A DNA stretch of 64,000 nucleotides from Acidiferrum sp963764675. GTDB lineage: Bacteria > Acidobacteriota > Terriglobia > Acidiferrales > UBA7541. Location of the stretch: contig CAVXTQ010000010.1 of NCBI GenBank assembly GCA_963764675.1, positions 248,001 to 312,000 of the forward strand. Direction: 5' to 3'. Below the pieces are notes generated by a model, which was not told where the DNA came from, ran no database searches, and worked only from the letters and a program-made list of their open reading frames with translations. A program made the translations under genes and the position numbers. Position 1 is the first letter of the stretch, and each line of letters starts with the position of its first letter. Of this stretch, positions 7,726 to 16,342 are shown piece by piece.

Positions 7726-9067
7726 GGGCAGCCATTGCGGCTTCTACGCGGCGAGCGAATGAGGGCTCGTTGTAAACACTTTGCGGTTTGAGCAGGTGCT
7801 GGACTTCGGTAATTAGCTTATGGACCGCAGGGTCATCGCTGGCGAGTTTGAAGAGAGCACCTGAGAATTTGAGGACGTTTTCGAGATCCGGCGGACGTTG
7901 GCCTTCGGTGTGGGAATCGAGGAAGTCGGGAATGGCGGCCGTCGCCCAAGGAGTCTCGAGAATGGCTTGAGCCTCACCCAGGAAGTTGGATGAAAGCGAG
8001 TCGAGGCCGTCGGTAGCCGTTATTTGCTCGCCGAGCAGATGGCGGAGGAGACAGGCCTCTTGCGCGGCAACGGTCATGCCCTGGCCGTAGACGGGATTGA
8101 AACGGCACATCGTATCGCCGAACGGGAGCAGCCCGACAGGAAAGGCGGGGACGCGATGGAAATGCCTGCGACGGCTGCCCTTGAAACCATACCGCACAAA
8201 ATCGGTGATCCGTTTGGCGCCACGGATGGCATTCTGCGCCGTGGCAGTGCGGAGCTTGCCCAAGTGCTCGAAATAGCCGGCCTCGTTGTCCGGCGGTTTC
8301 TGGTCGTATCTGCCGCTGCCTGTAACGACCCAGCGATTGCCTTCCGCGGGAAAAACGAAGACGCCGCGACTGTCGCGCGTAGGATCGGGAACTGTGAACA
8401 AAGCTTTCCAATCGGACGGGGCGTCGGCGGGAATTTCGAAAAAGGCCGTCGAGTAGCCGATGTCGACGCCAATCGTAGTCTCTTCCAGCGGAAGGCCGAT
8501 GGATTCAAGAAGGTTCAGCGTGAGGAGCCCGTGTCCGGAGGAGTCGATGACGAGATCGGCGGGCAAATCCTGGCTGGTTCCGTCGGCGTGCTCGCAGCGG
8601 ACGGAAGTAACCCTCGAGCGATCCGAAGTGATTAGGAGTTGCTGCGCTTTGCAACACGCGTGGAACTCGATGTTGCGGGTTTCGGCTACGCGCTTTCGCA
8701 CGGTGCATTCGATCAGCGGCCGGGAAGCACTAAATATGGAAATACCGAGGTCGCGCTGGGGAAACGGATCGTAGCCGGGACGCTCGAAGCGGAGATCGAG
8801 GCTAATGCGAAGCGGCACGGCACCGGCTTTCGCGAGATCATCTTCGAAGCCGGGAAGCAGCGAATTCAGCGCTTGTTGGCCGCCGGCGAGAAGCGCGTGG
8901 GCATGCTTGGCTTGCGGCGTGCCGGGACGAGGAGCTGGCTCGGACGGAAGAGAGTCATTTTCGAGGACGACGACGCGATCGAAATGGTCGGCGAGGGCGC
9001 GGGCGGCGGTGAGACCTCCCATACCTGCGCCGATGACGACTGCTTGTTTGCCGATGTGAGTGGACAT
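7718..9067 (-). CDS. FAD-dependent oxidoreductase / monooxygenase-like
   Basis: This protein of about 449 residues begins with an FAD-binding Rossmann fold, VIGAGMGGLTAARAL. It carries the second FAD-contact motif near the C-terminus (LPFGDTMCRFNPVYGQGM), as in the p-hydroxybenzoate hydroxylase / geranylgeranyl reductase superfamily. The ATG at 9067 is preferred over a longer frame to 9127 because GGAG lies about 8 bases upstream and the nucleotide-binding fold then starts ~10 residues in. It may hydroxylate, epoxidise or reduce a hydrophobic substrate. The 8-bp overlap with an epoxide-hydrolase-like gene suggests a two-step oxygenation and hydrolysis, which is inference. The adjacent tdh gene is divergent. 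Confidence 0.8.
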   Translation of the reverse strand: MSTHIGKQAVVIGAGMGGLTAARALADHFDRVVVLENDSLPSEPAPRPGTPQAKHAHALLAGGQQALNSLLPGFEDDLAKAGAVPLRISLDLRFERPGYDPFPQRDLGISIFSASRPLIECTVRKRVAETRNIEFHACCKAQQLLITSDRSRVTSVRCEHADGTSQDLPADLVIDSSGHGLLTLNLLESIGLPLEETTIGVDIGYSTAFFEIPADAPSDWKALFTVPDPTRDSRGVFVFPAEGNRWVVTGSGRYDQKPPDNEAGYFEHLGKLRTATAQNAIRGAKRITDFVRYGFKGSRRRHFHRVPAFPVGLLPFGDTMCRFNPVYGQGMTVAAQEACLLRHLLGEQITATDGLDSLSSNFLGEAQAILETPWATAAIPDFLDSHTEGQRPPDLENVLKFSGALFKLASDDPAVHKLITEVQHLLKPQSVYNEPSFARRVEAAMAAHA

Positions 9068-9200
9068 GAAATCTCCGTTCTTGGCGGATCGGAGCCAAAG
9101 GCTCGGAGAGCTTAGCGTAAGGCGCACCCGGAGGAAAGAGGTGGGTGTGCTAGCATGGGATTCTCGCGCCTGCGAGTGAGTCTAGGCAGGCGCTTCCACG
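9068..9200. promoter_or_regulatory. Divergent promoter region
   Basis: About 130 bp separate the FAD oxidoreductase start (minus strand) from tdh (plus strand), so both promoters must lie here or overlap the gene ends. The FAD-gene ribosome site (GGAG) is at its left edge. No clear -35/-10 pair or operator dyad was recognised. Confidence 0.4.
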
Positions 9201-10256
9201 ATGCCGACGACGATGAAAGCTTTGCGGAAGATGCAACCCGCGCGAGGGCTGTCGTTCGAGACTGCCACGGTTCCGAGCATTGGCCCGACCGACGTGCTGG
9301 TTAGGGTGCGTGCGGCGTCGATCTGCGGGACTGATCTGCACATTTATGGGTGGGACCGCTGGTCGCAAGGGCGCATCAAGCCGCCGGTGACGCTGGGGCA
9401 CGAATTTTGCGGCGTGGTGGAGCGCACCGGTGACGAAGTCGCGGCGGTGAAGGCGGGAGATTTTGTCAGTGCGGAAATGCACGTGAATTGCGGGCACTGC
9501 CACCAGTGCCGGGTGGGCGAAGCGCACATTTGCCAAAATTTGCGGATCATCGGGATCGATCAGGACGGCGCGTTCGCGGAGTTTGTGAAGATTCCGGCGT
9601 CGAACATCATCAAGCTGGACGCGAGCATACCGGAACATTACGGAGCGATTCTGGATCCGCTTGGGAATGCGGTGCATACCGTGCTAGCAGGGCCGATCGC
9701 GGGGATGACCGCATTGGTGACCGGATGCGGGCCGATCGGGTTGATGGCGATCGCGGTGGCCAAAGCTTGCGGGAGCTCGACGGTGTTCGCGACGGAAACG
9801 AACGAGCAACGGCGTGCGATGGCGAAGAAAATGGGCGCGGACGTGGTGCTGAATCCGGCGGAAGGCGATGTGGTGGCGCGCATCAAGGCGGAGACCAGCG
9901 GCACCGGCGTGGATGTGCTGCTGGAGATGTCCGGGAATCCGACCGCGATTCAGAATGGCTTTCGGGCGCTGCGGGCGGGAGGCAGGGCGTCGCTGCTGGG
10001 GATTCCGACCGAGTCCGTGCCACTGGACTTGGTGAATGACGTGATTTTCAAAGGCGCGACCGTGCAGGGGATTTATGGGCGGCGGATGTATGGCACTTGG
10101 GTGCAGATGATGGCGCTGTTGAAGGCAGGACGGCTGAATTTGGATGCGTTGTTTGGGGAGCGTGCGCCGCTGGAGAAATTTGAGAGTGCGTTCGCGATGT
10201 TGCAGGGCGGGTTGGCGGGAAAGATTCTGCTTTACCCGGATGGCGTGCCGCGATGA
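9201..10256 (+). CDS. tdh: L-threonine 3-dehydrogenase
   Basis: This is a 351-residue zinc-dependent medium-chain alcohol dehydrogenase. The N-terminal half shows ASICGTDLHIYGWD and GHEFCGVVE, which provide the catalytic zinc ligands. The cysteine cluster CGHCHQCRVGEAHIC is the structural zinc site. The NAD-binding fold (TGCGPIGLMAIAVA) follows. The CGTDLHIY...WDRW context is diagnostic for threonine dehydrogenase rather than sorbitol dehydrogenase. It oxidises L-threonine to 2-amino-3-ketobutyrate with NAD+. The next gene, 60 bp downstream, encodes the ligase that cleaves that unstable product, so the operon converts threonine to glycine and acetyl-CoA. ATG at 9213 is an alternative start. 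Confidence 0.93.
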   Translation: MPTTMKALRKMQPARGLSFETATVPSIGPTDVLVRVRAASICGTDLHIYGWDRWSQGRIKPPVTLGHEFCGVVERTGDEVAAVKAGDFVSAEMHVNCGHCHQCRVGEAHICQNLRIIGIDQDGAFAEFVKIPASNIIKLDASIPEHYGAILDPLGNAVHTVLAGPIAGMTALVTGCGPIGLMAIAVAKACGSSTVFATETNEQRRAMAKKMGADVVLNPAEGDVVARIKAETSGTGVDVLLEMSGNPTAIQNGFRALRAGGRASLLGIPTESVPLDLVNDVIFKGATVQGIYGRRMYGTWVQMMALLKAGRLNLDALFGERAPLEKFESAFAMLQGGLAGKILLYPDGVPR

Positions 10257-10316
10257 AGTCGATTGGGGTAGCGCAAATACTCTCTGCCCAACCGAGAGCT
10301 CAATAAGGAGCTAACC

Positions 10317-11531
10317 ATGTCGGAGACAGGAACGCAGATTACGAAACAGAATCCGCTGCAGTTTGTGGCGGACCAGCTTGGCGAATTGCGAAGCAAGGGT
10401 GTCGCCCCGAAATTGCGGGTGCTGGAGGGTGAGCAGAAGGCGGTTTGTACGTTTGACGGCAAGGAAGTGATCAATCTGGCGTCGAACAACTATTTGGGAC
10501 TCACGACGCATAAAGCGTTGCGAAAAGCGGCGATCGAGGCAGTGCGAAAGTACGGCGCGGGTCCGGGGGCGGTACGGACCATTGCCGGGACGATGAAGCT
10601 GCACATGGAGCTCGAGGAGCAGATCGCGCGGTTCAAGAATGTCGAGGCTTGTGTGGTGTTTCAGTCGGGGTTCACGGCGAATGCTGGGACCGTTTCGGCG
10701 GTGCTGGGCAAGGAAGACTTGATCGTCTCGGACGAGCTGAATCATGCGTCGATCATCGATGGGGCACGATTGTCGAAGGCGACGATCAAAGTATTCAAGC
10801 ATAAGGATGTGGCGGATTGCGAACGGATTTTGCAGGAGACCGCCGGCTGGAACGGGCACAAGCTGATTATCACGGACGGCGTGTTCTCAATGGACGGGGA
10901 TATCGCGCCACTGCCAGCGTTGTGCGATCTGGCGGAGAAATACAACTGCATCATGATGGTGGATGACGCGCACGCTTCCGGTGTGCTGGGGCGCGGCGGC
11001 CGAGGGACCATCGACCATTTCAATTGTCATGGGCGCGTGCATATTCAGGTGGGAACGCTTAGCAAGGCAATCGGGGCCATGGGCGGGTATGTGTGCGGTT
11101 CGCGGGATCTAATCGACTTTCTTTACCTGCGGGCGCGGCCTTTCCTGTTTTCGACTTCTCATCCGCCCGCGACGGCGGCCGCTTGCCAGGCGGCGTTCAC
11201 GCTGCTGGATTCGCCAGACGGGGAGCGGCTCGTGAAGAAGCTGTGGGCGAACACGAAGTTCTTTAAGCGGGAGCTGAAGAAGCGGGGCTTCCAGTTCAAG
11301 GTCAGCGAGACTCCGATCATCCCGATTCATGTAGGGGACGCAGCCAAGGCGTTTGAGTTCTCAAGGAAGTTGTTCGACGCTGGCGTGTTTGCCCCGGCGG
11401 TTGGCTACCCGACCGTGGCGGAGGGGAAGGCGCGACTGCGGGCGATCGTCAGCGCCGGACACAAGCGGGAAGACCTTTTGAAGGCGGCGGATACGTTGGC
11501 GGAGGTGGGGAAGTCGTTGGGGATTGTTTGA
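10317..11531 (+). CDS. kbl: Glycine C-acetyltransferase (2-amino-3-ketobutyrate CoA ligase)
   Basis: This is a 404-residue PLP-dependent alpha-oxoamine synthase. It has ASNNYLGLTTH near the N-terminus, GTMKLHMELE, the DGVFSMDGDIAPLP and VDDAHASGVLG motifs that hold the PLP ring, and the Schiff-base lysine in VGTLSKAIGAMGGY (K250). It catalyses CoA-dependent cleavage of 2-amino-3-ketobutyrate to glycine and acetyl-CoA. AAGGAG lies about 10 bases before the ATG. It forms the standard pair with tdh upstream, which argues for Kbl over the related biotin synthesis enzyme BioF. A hairpin lies about 30 bp after the stop. Confidence 0.93.
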   Translation: MSETGTQITKQNPLQFVADQLGELRSKGVAPKLRVLEGEQKAVCTFDGKEVINLASNNYLGLTTHKALRKAAIEAVRKYGAGPGAVRTIAGTMKLHMELEEQIARFKNVEACVVFQSGFTANAGTVSAVLGKEDLIVSDELNHASIIDGARLSKATIKVFKHKDVADCERILQETAGWNGHKLIITDGVFSMDGDIAPLPALCDLAEKYNCIMMVDDAHASGVLGRGGRGTIDHFNCHGRVHIQVGTLSKAIGAMGGYVCGSRDLIDFLYLRARPFLFSTSHPPATAAACQAAFTLLDSPDGERLVKKLWANTKFFKRELKKRGFQFKVSETPIIPIHVGDAAKAFEFSRKLFDAGVFAPAVGYPTVAEGKARLRAIVSAGHKREDLLKAADTLAEVGKSLGIV

Positions 11532-11559
11532 CAGAACCACGCCTCCGTTCCAAGGGCTC

Positions 11560-11599
11560 GTTCCAGTACCTAGGTAGGGTATTTTTGTGGTACTGGAAC
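11560..11599. terminator. Inverted repeat after kbl, possible terminator hairpin
   Basis: GTTCCAGTACC (11560-11570) and GGTACTGGAAC (11589-11599) are perfect complements separated by 18 nt. The hairpin sits just downstream of kbl. No U-tract follows, so it may be a Rho-dependent or mRNA-stabilising structure rather than an intrinsic terminator. Confidence 0.4.
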
Positions 11600-11763
11600 G
11601 CAGTTTTGAACCGGCCGTGACCTGCCCATATCCTTTGTAACTAACACATAACAAGTGATTTACAGTTTGGTTCGTCTTGTGCATCTCTTGGCGCCATCGG
11701 CAGTAGTGTCTGTTTTTGCAGTTCCCCGGCCTTTGCGGTTTCCCGATGAAGGGAGGACGCGTC

Positions 11764-12609
11764 ATGATGAAATTCGCAGTAAGTTTGGTTTTCGCAGGCA
11801 CGCTCTTGGTTTTGGGGGCTAATGCACAGACTCCGCCCGATCTTCAAAAAAGCACAAAATTAGAGGCAAAGACCGGAGCGCCACCCGCGCCGGTAATCGC
11901 CCCGCTCGGGGTTGGAACGACGTTCAATGCCACATTGGACGAGACGCTGGATACCCACAAGAGTAAGGCTGGTGATCCGGTTACGGCAGAGACGGCCGAG
12001 GATGTCTCCTACGAGCGCTGCTTGATCTTTCCTAAGGGTACGAAGATTGTTGGACACATTGTGAGGGTAACGTCTGGAGGCCGGGGGAAAGCGGGTTCGG
12101 CAATATTCGTTCAGTTCGACAAGGCGATGATGAAGGATGGGCAGGAAGTGATCCTGAATGCGGGGATTCAGGCGCTGGCGATTGCCGGCGTGGCGCCGAT
12201 GCCTTCAGATGCGGATGCTGCGTCGAAGAGTTTGGATGCGGCGACGCGCGAGGTTCCGGTCCAAGACAATTCGGTTGGCACGGCGGCGACGAGCGATGCG
12301 CTTGTGGTTTCCACGATTTACGAGGCACCGCACACAACGCTGCGTCCACCGCTTGCAGCGCCGTTGGTTGCGGAAGGCGAGTTCACATCAGACGGCCTTT
12401 TCACCCCGGAGAGCAAAGGCGCGTTTGGCCGGCCGGACCTGAAGGTGTACACGCCGACGTCGGAGGGCTCGCACGGCACAGTGTTGCTGTCGGGGAAGAA
12501 GAACTTGCATCTCGATGGCGGCACACACTTGCTGCTGGTTGTGCAGCCTCCGCCTACGGGTGGGGACCCCGACGCGGCAGGCCCTGTCGATTTGGATCCA
12601 AACCAGTAG
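11764..12609 (+). CDS. Secreted protein of unknown function, paralog of next gene
   Basis: The start at 11764 is chosen because GGGAGG lies 8 bases upstream and a clear signal peptide follows (MMKFAVSLVFAGTLLVLGANA, cleavage near AQT). The earlier in-frame TTG would bury it. The mature protein of about 260 residues contains a conserved core, DTHKSKAGDPVTAET...FPKGTKIVGHI...FVQFDKAMMKDGQEV, that recurs in the following gene. The core looks like a small beta-rich domain with a Pro/Ala-rich linker and a second strand-rich segment (VLLSGKKNLHLDGGTHLLLVV). I do not recognise a named function. The 58-bp spacing and common terminator suggest one transcript with its paralog. It likely acts in the periplasm or outside the cell. 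Confidence 0.75.
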   Translation: MMKFAVSLVFAGTLLVLGANAQTPPDLQKSTKLEAKTGAPPAPVIAPLGVGTTFNATLDETLDTHKSKAGDPVTAETAEDVSYERCLIFPKGTKIVGHIVRVTSGGRGKAGSAIFVQFDKAMMKDGQEVILNAGIQALAIAGVAPMPSDADAASKSLDAATREVPVQDNSVGTAATSDALVVSTIYEAPHTTLRPPLAAPLVAEGEFTSDGLFTPESKGAFGRPDLKVYTPTSEGSHGTVLLSGKKNLHLDGGTHLLLVVQPPPTGGDPDAAGPVDLDPNQ

Positions 12610-12667
12610 TCCAGCCTAGACATCCGGCCTCCCAAGATTTGCATCCTCCCTCAGGAGGTGCCTGCTG

Positions 12668-13408
12668 ATGAAAATCACCCGATTCAAGACGCCCGCGCTG
12701 GTGGCGATGGTTGCTGCCGGCTGCCTGGTACACACCGCCCGCGGTCAAGAGGCCGCTGGATCGGCCGGACAGACCCAGGCGTCGTTGGCCGGCGGGACGG
12801 GGATCTATGCCGAGTTGAATGGCGGCGTCGACTCGAAGAAGGCCAAAGTGGGCGACGCGATCAATCTCCATACCACGGAGCCGGTAAAATCGAACGACGA
12901 CCGCATGATCTTGCCGAAGGGCACAAAGGTAGTCGGCCATATCACGGAATCACAGGCGCGGTCCAAGGGCGGTGATGTGTCTGCGCTGGGCGTAGTTTTT
13001 GACAAAGCCGTTTTGAAAGATGGCCGCGAGGTGCCCTTGAGTGTCGTCGTTCAGGCGATGGGGGCGCCGGTGGTGTTTTCCGACACAGGTGGGAGCCCGC
13101 CACCCGACCCGGCAGCCTCAGGCACGATGCGCACATCGCCGATGGGCGGCGGTGGACGCAACGCGCCAACGGCCTCGCAACCTCCGACCGCTGGAGTAGG
13201 CTCGGGAGCCACGCTGGAAGGAAATTCTTCGGCGCCGCTGGGTCCGAATAGCCGGGGCGTATTGGGCTTGCGAGGGCTGACGCTGAACACGGTGCCCACG
13301 AACAACGTGTTTGTGGCGATGCTGACGTCGGACGGTAAGAACGTGCATTTGGATAACGGAACTCGATTTCTGCTAGTGGCGCAGGCTTCGGAGGCGCCGG
13401 CGAAGTAG
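12668..13408 (+). CDS. Secreted protein of unknown function, paralog of previous gene
   Basis: This 246-residue protein has an N-terminal signal peptide (KTPALVAMVAAGCLVHTARG). It repeats the core of its upstream neighbour: DSKKAKVGDAINLHTTEP, LPKGTKVVGHITESQAR, VVFDKAVLKDGREVPL, and near the end LTSDGKNVHLDNGTRFLLV. The middle is a low-complexity Pro/Gly/Ser linker. AGGAGG stands before the ATG. The pair probably arose by tandem duplication, since the shared blocks are in the same order with a different linker. 'GC' in the signal region could be a lipobox (AAGC), so lipidation is possible. Function is unknown. Confidence 0.75.
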   Translation: MKITRFKTPALVAMVAAGCLVHTARGQEAAGSAGQTQASLAGGTGIYAELNGGVDSKKAKVGDAINLHTTEPVKSNDDRMILPKGTKVVGHITESQARSKGGDVSALGVVFDKAVLKDGREVPLSVVVQAMGAPVVFSDTGGSPPPDPAASGTMRTSPMGGGGRNAPTASQPPTAGVGSGATLEGNSSAPLGPNSRGVLGLRGLTLNTVPTNNVFVAMLTSDGKNVHLDNGTRFLLVAQASEAPAK

Positions 13409-13433
13409 CTAGCTTAGGTTTCTGTGTGGGACA

Positions 13434-13461
13434 GGGCGCACTTTTGTGCGCCCTTTTTTTT
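13434..13461 (+). terminator. Rho-independent terminator
   Basis: A perfect 8-bp stem, GGGCGCAC-TTTT-GTGCGCCC (13434-13453), is followed directly by eight T residues (13454-13461), 25 bp after the stop of the second secreted paralog. It has all features of an intrinsic terminator and ends the two-gene unit before polA. Confidence 0.9.
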
Positions 13462-13592
13462 GCAGCTGCCTAAAGACGAAGGCGTAGAAAAAGCTTAGTG
13501 CAGAGGACACAGAGGAAGAGCGCGGAGGGCACTGAGACGGCTAGCTAGCGGGTAAACGAAGCGGCAGCGGCGGCTTTGCTATACTCGCCGGG

Positions 13593-16217
13593 ATGCCCGC
13601 CGCTCCTAAGAAACTGTTTCTGATTGATGCGATGGCGCACGTTTACCGCGCGTTTTACGCGCCGATGAACCGGATGAATGCGCCTTCGGGCATCCCGACC
13701 AAGGTTCCCTTTCTGTTCAACAACATCCTACGGCGATTGATCAAGGATTACGAGCCGCACTATGTGGGCATGGTGTTCGATACCTCGAAGCCGACCTTTC
13801 GCGACAAGCTCTTCGAGCAGTACAAGGCGCATCGGGCTCCAATGCCGGATGAATTGTCGCAGCAACTTCCTTACGTGCGGCGCCTGTGCGAGGCATTGCG
13901 ATTGCCGATTCTCGAGTATGACGGTTACGAGGCGGACGATGTTCTGGGTGCGCTGGCGGAGCAGGCGGCGAAACAAAAGCTGGATGTGCTGCTGATCACC
14001 AACGACAAGGACATGATGCAGTTGGTAAGCGATGGCGTCCGAGTTCTGCGGGCAGGCACCGGCGGAATCAAGAACGACGTTATCGTCGATGCGGCCAAGG
14101 TGAAGGAGATTTTGGGAGTGACGCCCGAACAAGTCGTGGACTACATGGCGCTGTTCGGCGATAGCATCGACAACATTCCCGGTGCAAAAGGAATCGGCGA
14201 AAAAGGCGCGGCGGAGCTGATTCAAAAATATGGCAGCGTGGAAAACGCTTTGGACCACGCGGCAGAAGTGCCGAACAAGAGGTATCGCGAGGCGTTGCAG
14301 CAACAGCGCGAACAAGTGCTGATGTCGAAGCAGTTGGCGAAGATCGCCACGGATGTGCCGGTGGCGCTGGAATTGGACAAGCTGCAACGAAGCGAACCGG
14401 ATGTGGCGGCGCTTTCGACGCTTTACCGGGAACTGGGATTCAATTCTCTGCTGAAAGAGTTGGGCTCGGAGGCGGTGGCGGCTGCCGCAGCGAGCGAGCA
14501 AGCGGCGGTCGATACGGACTATGCGCAGTTTGCGACGGTAGAAGAATTTCGCGGGTATCTAGCGAAGCTGAAGGCGAAGCAATCGTTGGCGATCTGGTTC
14601 AACTTAGAAACGGGTGAGCGCGAAGCCGAAGGGTTCGGGACACGGGTGGCGTCAATCGAAGTGTCGACGGGAGCGGGCGAAGGCCGGTCGGTATGGCTCG
14701 ATGAGAAGGGCGAGGCGCTGAAAGCGCTGGCTCCGCTGCTTGCCGATGCCAAGCGGCCGAAGATCGTGCACGACCCGAAGATGTTCCAAATCCTGAGCGG
14801 GCGCGCGGCGAACATACAGCACGCGACGCAGATCTACTCGTACCTGCTGCGGCCGACGACGGGAAATCACAATTTCGCAGACGTGGTAATGCGGCAGTTC
14901 AACGTGATGCTGGGGAGCGGGCCGGGCGAACGCGCGGATTACCTTCACCGGCTCGCGCTGGTACTGCGCTCGGCGGTGGAAGAGCAAAAGCTGGAAAGCG
15001 TGTACGAAAAGATCGATCTGCCGGTGGCGGCGGTACTCGCGGAAGTGGAGCGCGTTGGCATCCGCGTTGATCCGCAAGCGCTCGAGGCGATGTCGCTGAC
15101 GATGGAGAAAGAGGTGCGTCGGCTGGAGAAGGAGATTTGGCAGCTCGCCGGCGTGGAGTTCAACGTCAATTCACCGACGCAACTCGCGGAAATCTTGTTC
15201 GACAAGCTGAATTTGCAGCCGCCGGTGCGGCGCGGAAAGGGCAAGGTAAGGTCGACTGCCGCGGATATCCTGGAAGATATCGCCGACCAGCATCCGATTC
15301 CGGCGAAAGTGATCGAGTATCGCGAGGTCGCCAAGCTCAAGTCTACGTACGTGGATGCCCTTCCGAAGCTGATTCACCGGGATACCGGGCGACTACACAC
15401 AAGCTTTTCGCAGACGGGCACGGCAACGGGCCGATTGAGCTCGTCCGATCCCAATTTGCAGAACATTCCGATCCGGACGGAGCTGGGCAGGCAGATCCGC
15501 GCGGCCTTCGTCGCGGAACCCGGTAAGGTGTTGCTGGGCGCGGATTATTCTCAGATCGAGCTACGGGTAATGGCGCACTTCTCGAATGATCCGGTTTTGC
15601 TGGAAGCATTCCGGAACGGCGAAGACATTCACGCGCGCACCGCGCAGGAAGTTTTTGGAGTCGGCCCGATGGCGCAGACGGGGGAGCATCGCCGTGCGTC
15701 AAAGGCGATCAACTACGGGATCATCTACGGGCTGTCGCCCTTTGGCCTGGCGCAACAATTGGGGATCCCGCAGAAGGAAGCGGGGCAGTTTATCAACGCA
15801 TATTTTGCAAGGTATCGGGGAGTGAAGGAGTATCTGGACAACGTCCTGACGGAAACGCGAAGCACCGGCGTGGCGAAAACGCTTTTCGGGCGCATTCGCC
15901 CGATTCCGGAGATCAATTCCCCCCAGGTGCAGCTGCGCAATTTCGCCGAGCGAACGGCGCTGAATTCTCCGCTGCAAGGCACCGCGGCCGATCTAATCAA
16001 GCTGGCGATGATCGCCATCGACCGCCGGCTTGCCGATGAGAAGTTCGAGGCAAAGATGATCCTGCAAGTGCACGACGAGCTGCTTTTCGAGGCACCGGCG
16101 AAGGAGTCCGGCCGTGTTGCGGCGCTGGTGCAGGAAGAGATGGAAGGTGTGTACAAACTAGCGGTCCCGCTGGTGGCAGAGGTTTGCGTGGGTCCGAACT
16201 GGCGTGATATGGAATAG
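13593..16217 (+). CDS. polA: DNA polymerase I (proofreading domain degenerate)
   Basis: This 874-residue protein has the three-domain PolA layout. Residues 1-290 form the 5'-3' flap exonuclease (YEADDVLGALAEQA, ITNDKDMMQLV, GDSIDNIPGAKGIGEKGA). Residues ~300-480 form the 3'-5' exonuclease fold. Residues ~480-874 form the polymerase, with motif A DYSQIELR (Asp651), motif B KAINYGIIYG (Lys704) and motif C QVHDELLFE (Asp828). It fills gaps in repair and removes Okazaki primers. In the middle domain the metal-binding acids appear lost (FNLET instead of FDTET, DPKMF instead of NLKYD, no Asp after the final Tyr), so proofreading is probably inactive. Tyr708 occupies the position of E. coli Phe762. 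A terminator lies upstream, so it has its own promoter. Confidence 0.96.
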   Translation: MPAAPKKLFLIDAMAHVYRAFYAPMNRMNAPSGIPTKVPFLFNNILRRLIKDYEPHYVGMVFDTSKPTFRDKLFEQYKAHRAPMPDELSQQLPYVRRLCEALRLPILEYDGYEADDVLGALAEQAAKQKLDVLLITNDKDMMQLVSDGVRVLRAGTGGIKNDVIVDAAKVKEILGVTPEQVVDYMALFGDSIDNIPGAKGIGEKGAAELIQKYGSVENALDHAAEVPNKRYREALQQQREQVLMSKQLAKIATDVPVALELDKLQRSEPDVAALSTLYRELGFNSLLKELGSEAVAAAAASEQAAVDTDYAQFATVEEFRGYLAKLKAKQSLAIWFNLETGEREAEGFGTRVASIEVSTGAGEGRSVWLDEKGEALKALAPLLADAKRPKIVHDPKMFQILSGRAANIQHATQIYSYLLRPTTGNHNFADVVMRQFNVMLGSGPGERADYLHRLALVLRSAVEEQKLESVYEKIDLPVAAVLAEVERVGIRVDPQALEAMSLTMEKEVRRLEKEIWQLAGVEFNVNSPTQLAEILFDKLNLQPPVRRGKGKVRSTAADILEDIADQHPIPAKVIEYREVAKLKSTYVDALPKLIHRDTGRLHTSFSQTGTATGRLSSSDPNLQNIPIRTELGRQIRAAFVAEPGKVLLGADYSQIELRVMAHFSNDPVLLEAFRNGEDIHARTAQEVFGVGPMAQTGEHRRASKAINYGIIYGLSPFGLAQQLGIPQKEAGQFINAYFARYRGVKEYLDNVLTETRSTGVAKTLFGRIRPIPEINSPQVQLRNFAERTALNSPLQGTAADLIKLAMIAIDRRLADEKFEAKMILQVHDELLFEAPAKESGRVAALVQEEMEGVYKLAVPLVAEVCVGPNWRDME

Positions 16218-16342
16218 TTGGGCGAGTGCATCCTTTTGGCGAAAAAGCCATTCCAATATAGGGAACAAAGCCCGTTCTTTTAAGTAGTTGCAAGCTAGCC
16301 ATCTGCTAGAGTCAATACCCGCCCCTCTGGATTAGGACGCTT

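Noticed and set aside
13490..13540. Degenerate CACAGAGG-like repeat before polA
   Set aside because: GCAGAGGACACAGAGG and nearby copies are too degenerate and short to call a repeat from this window alone.
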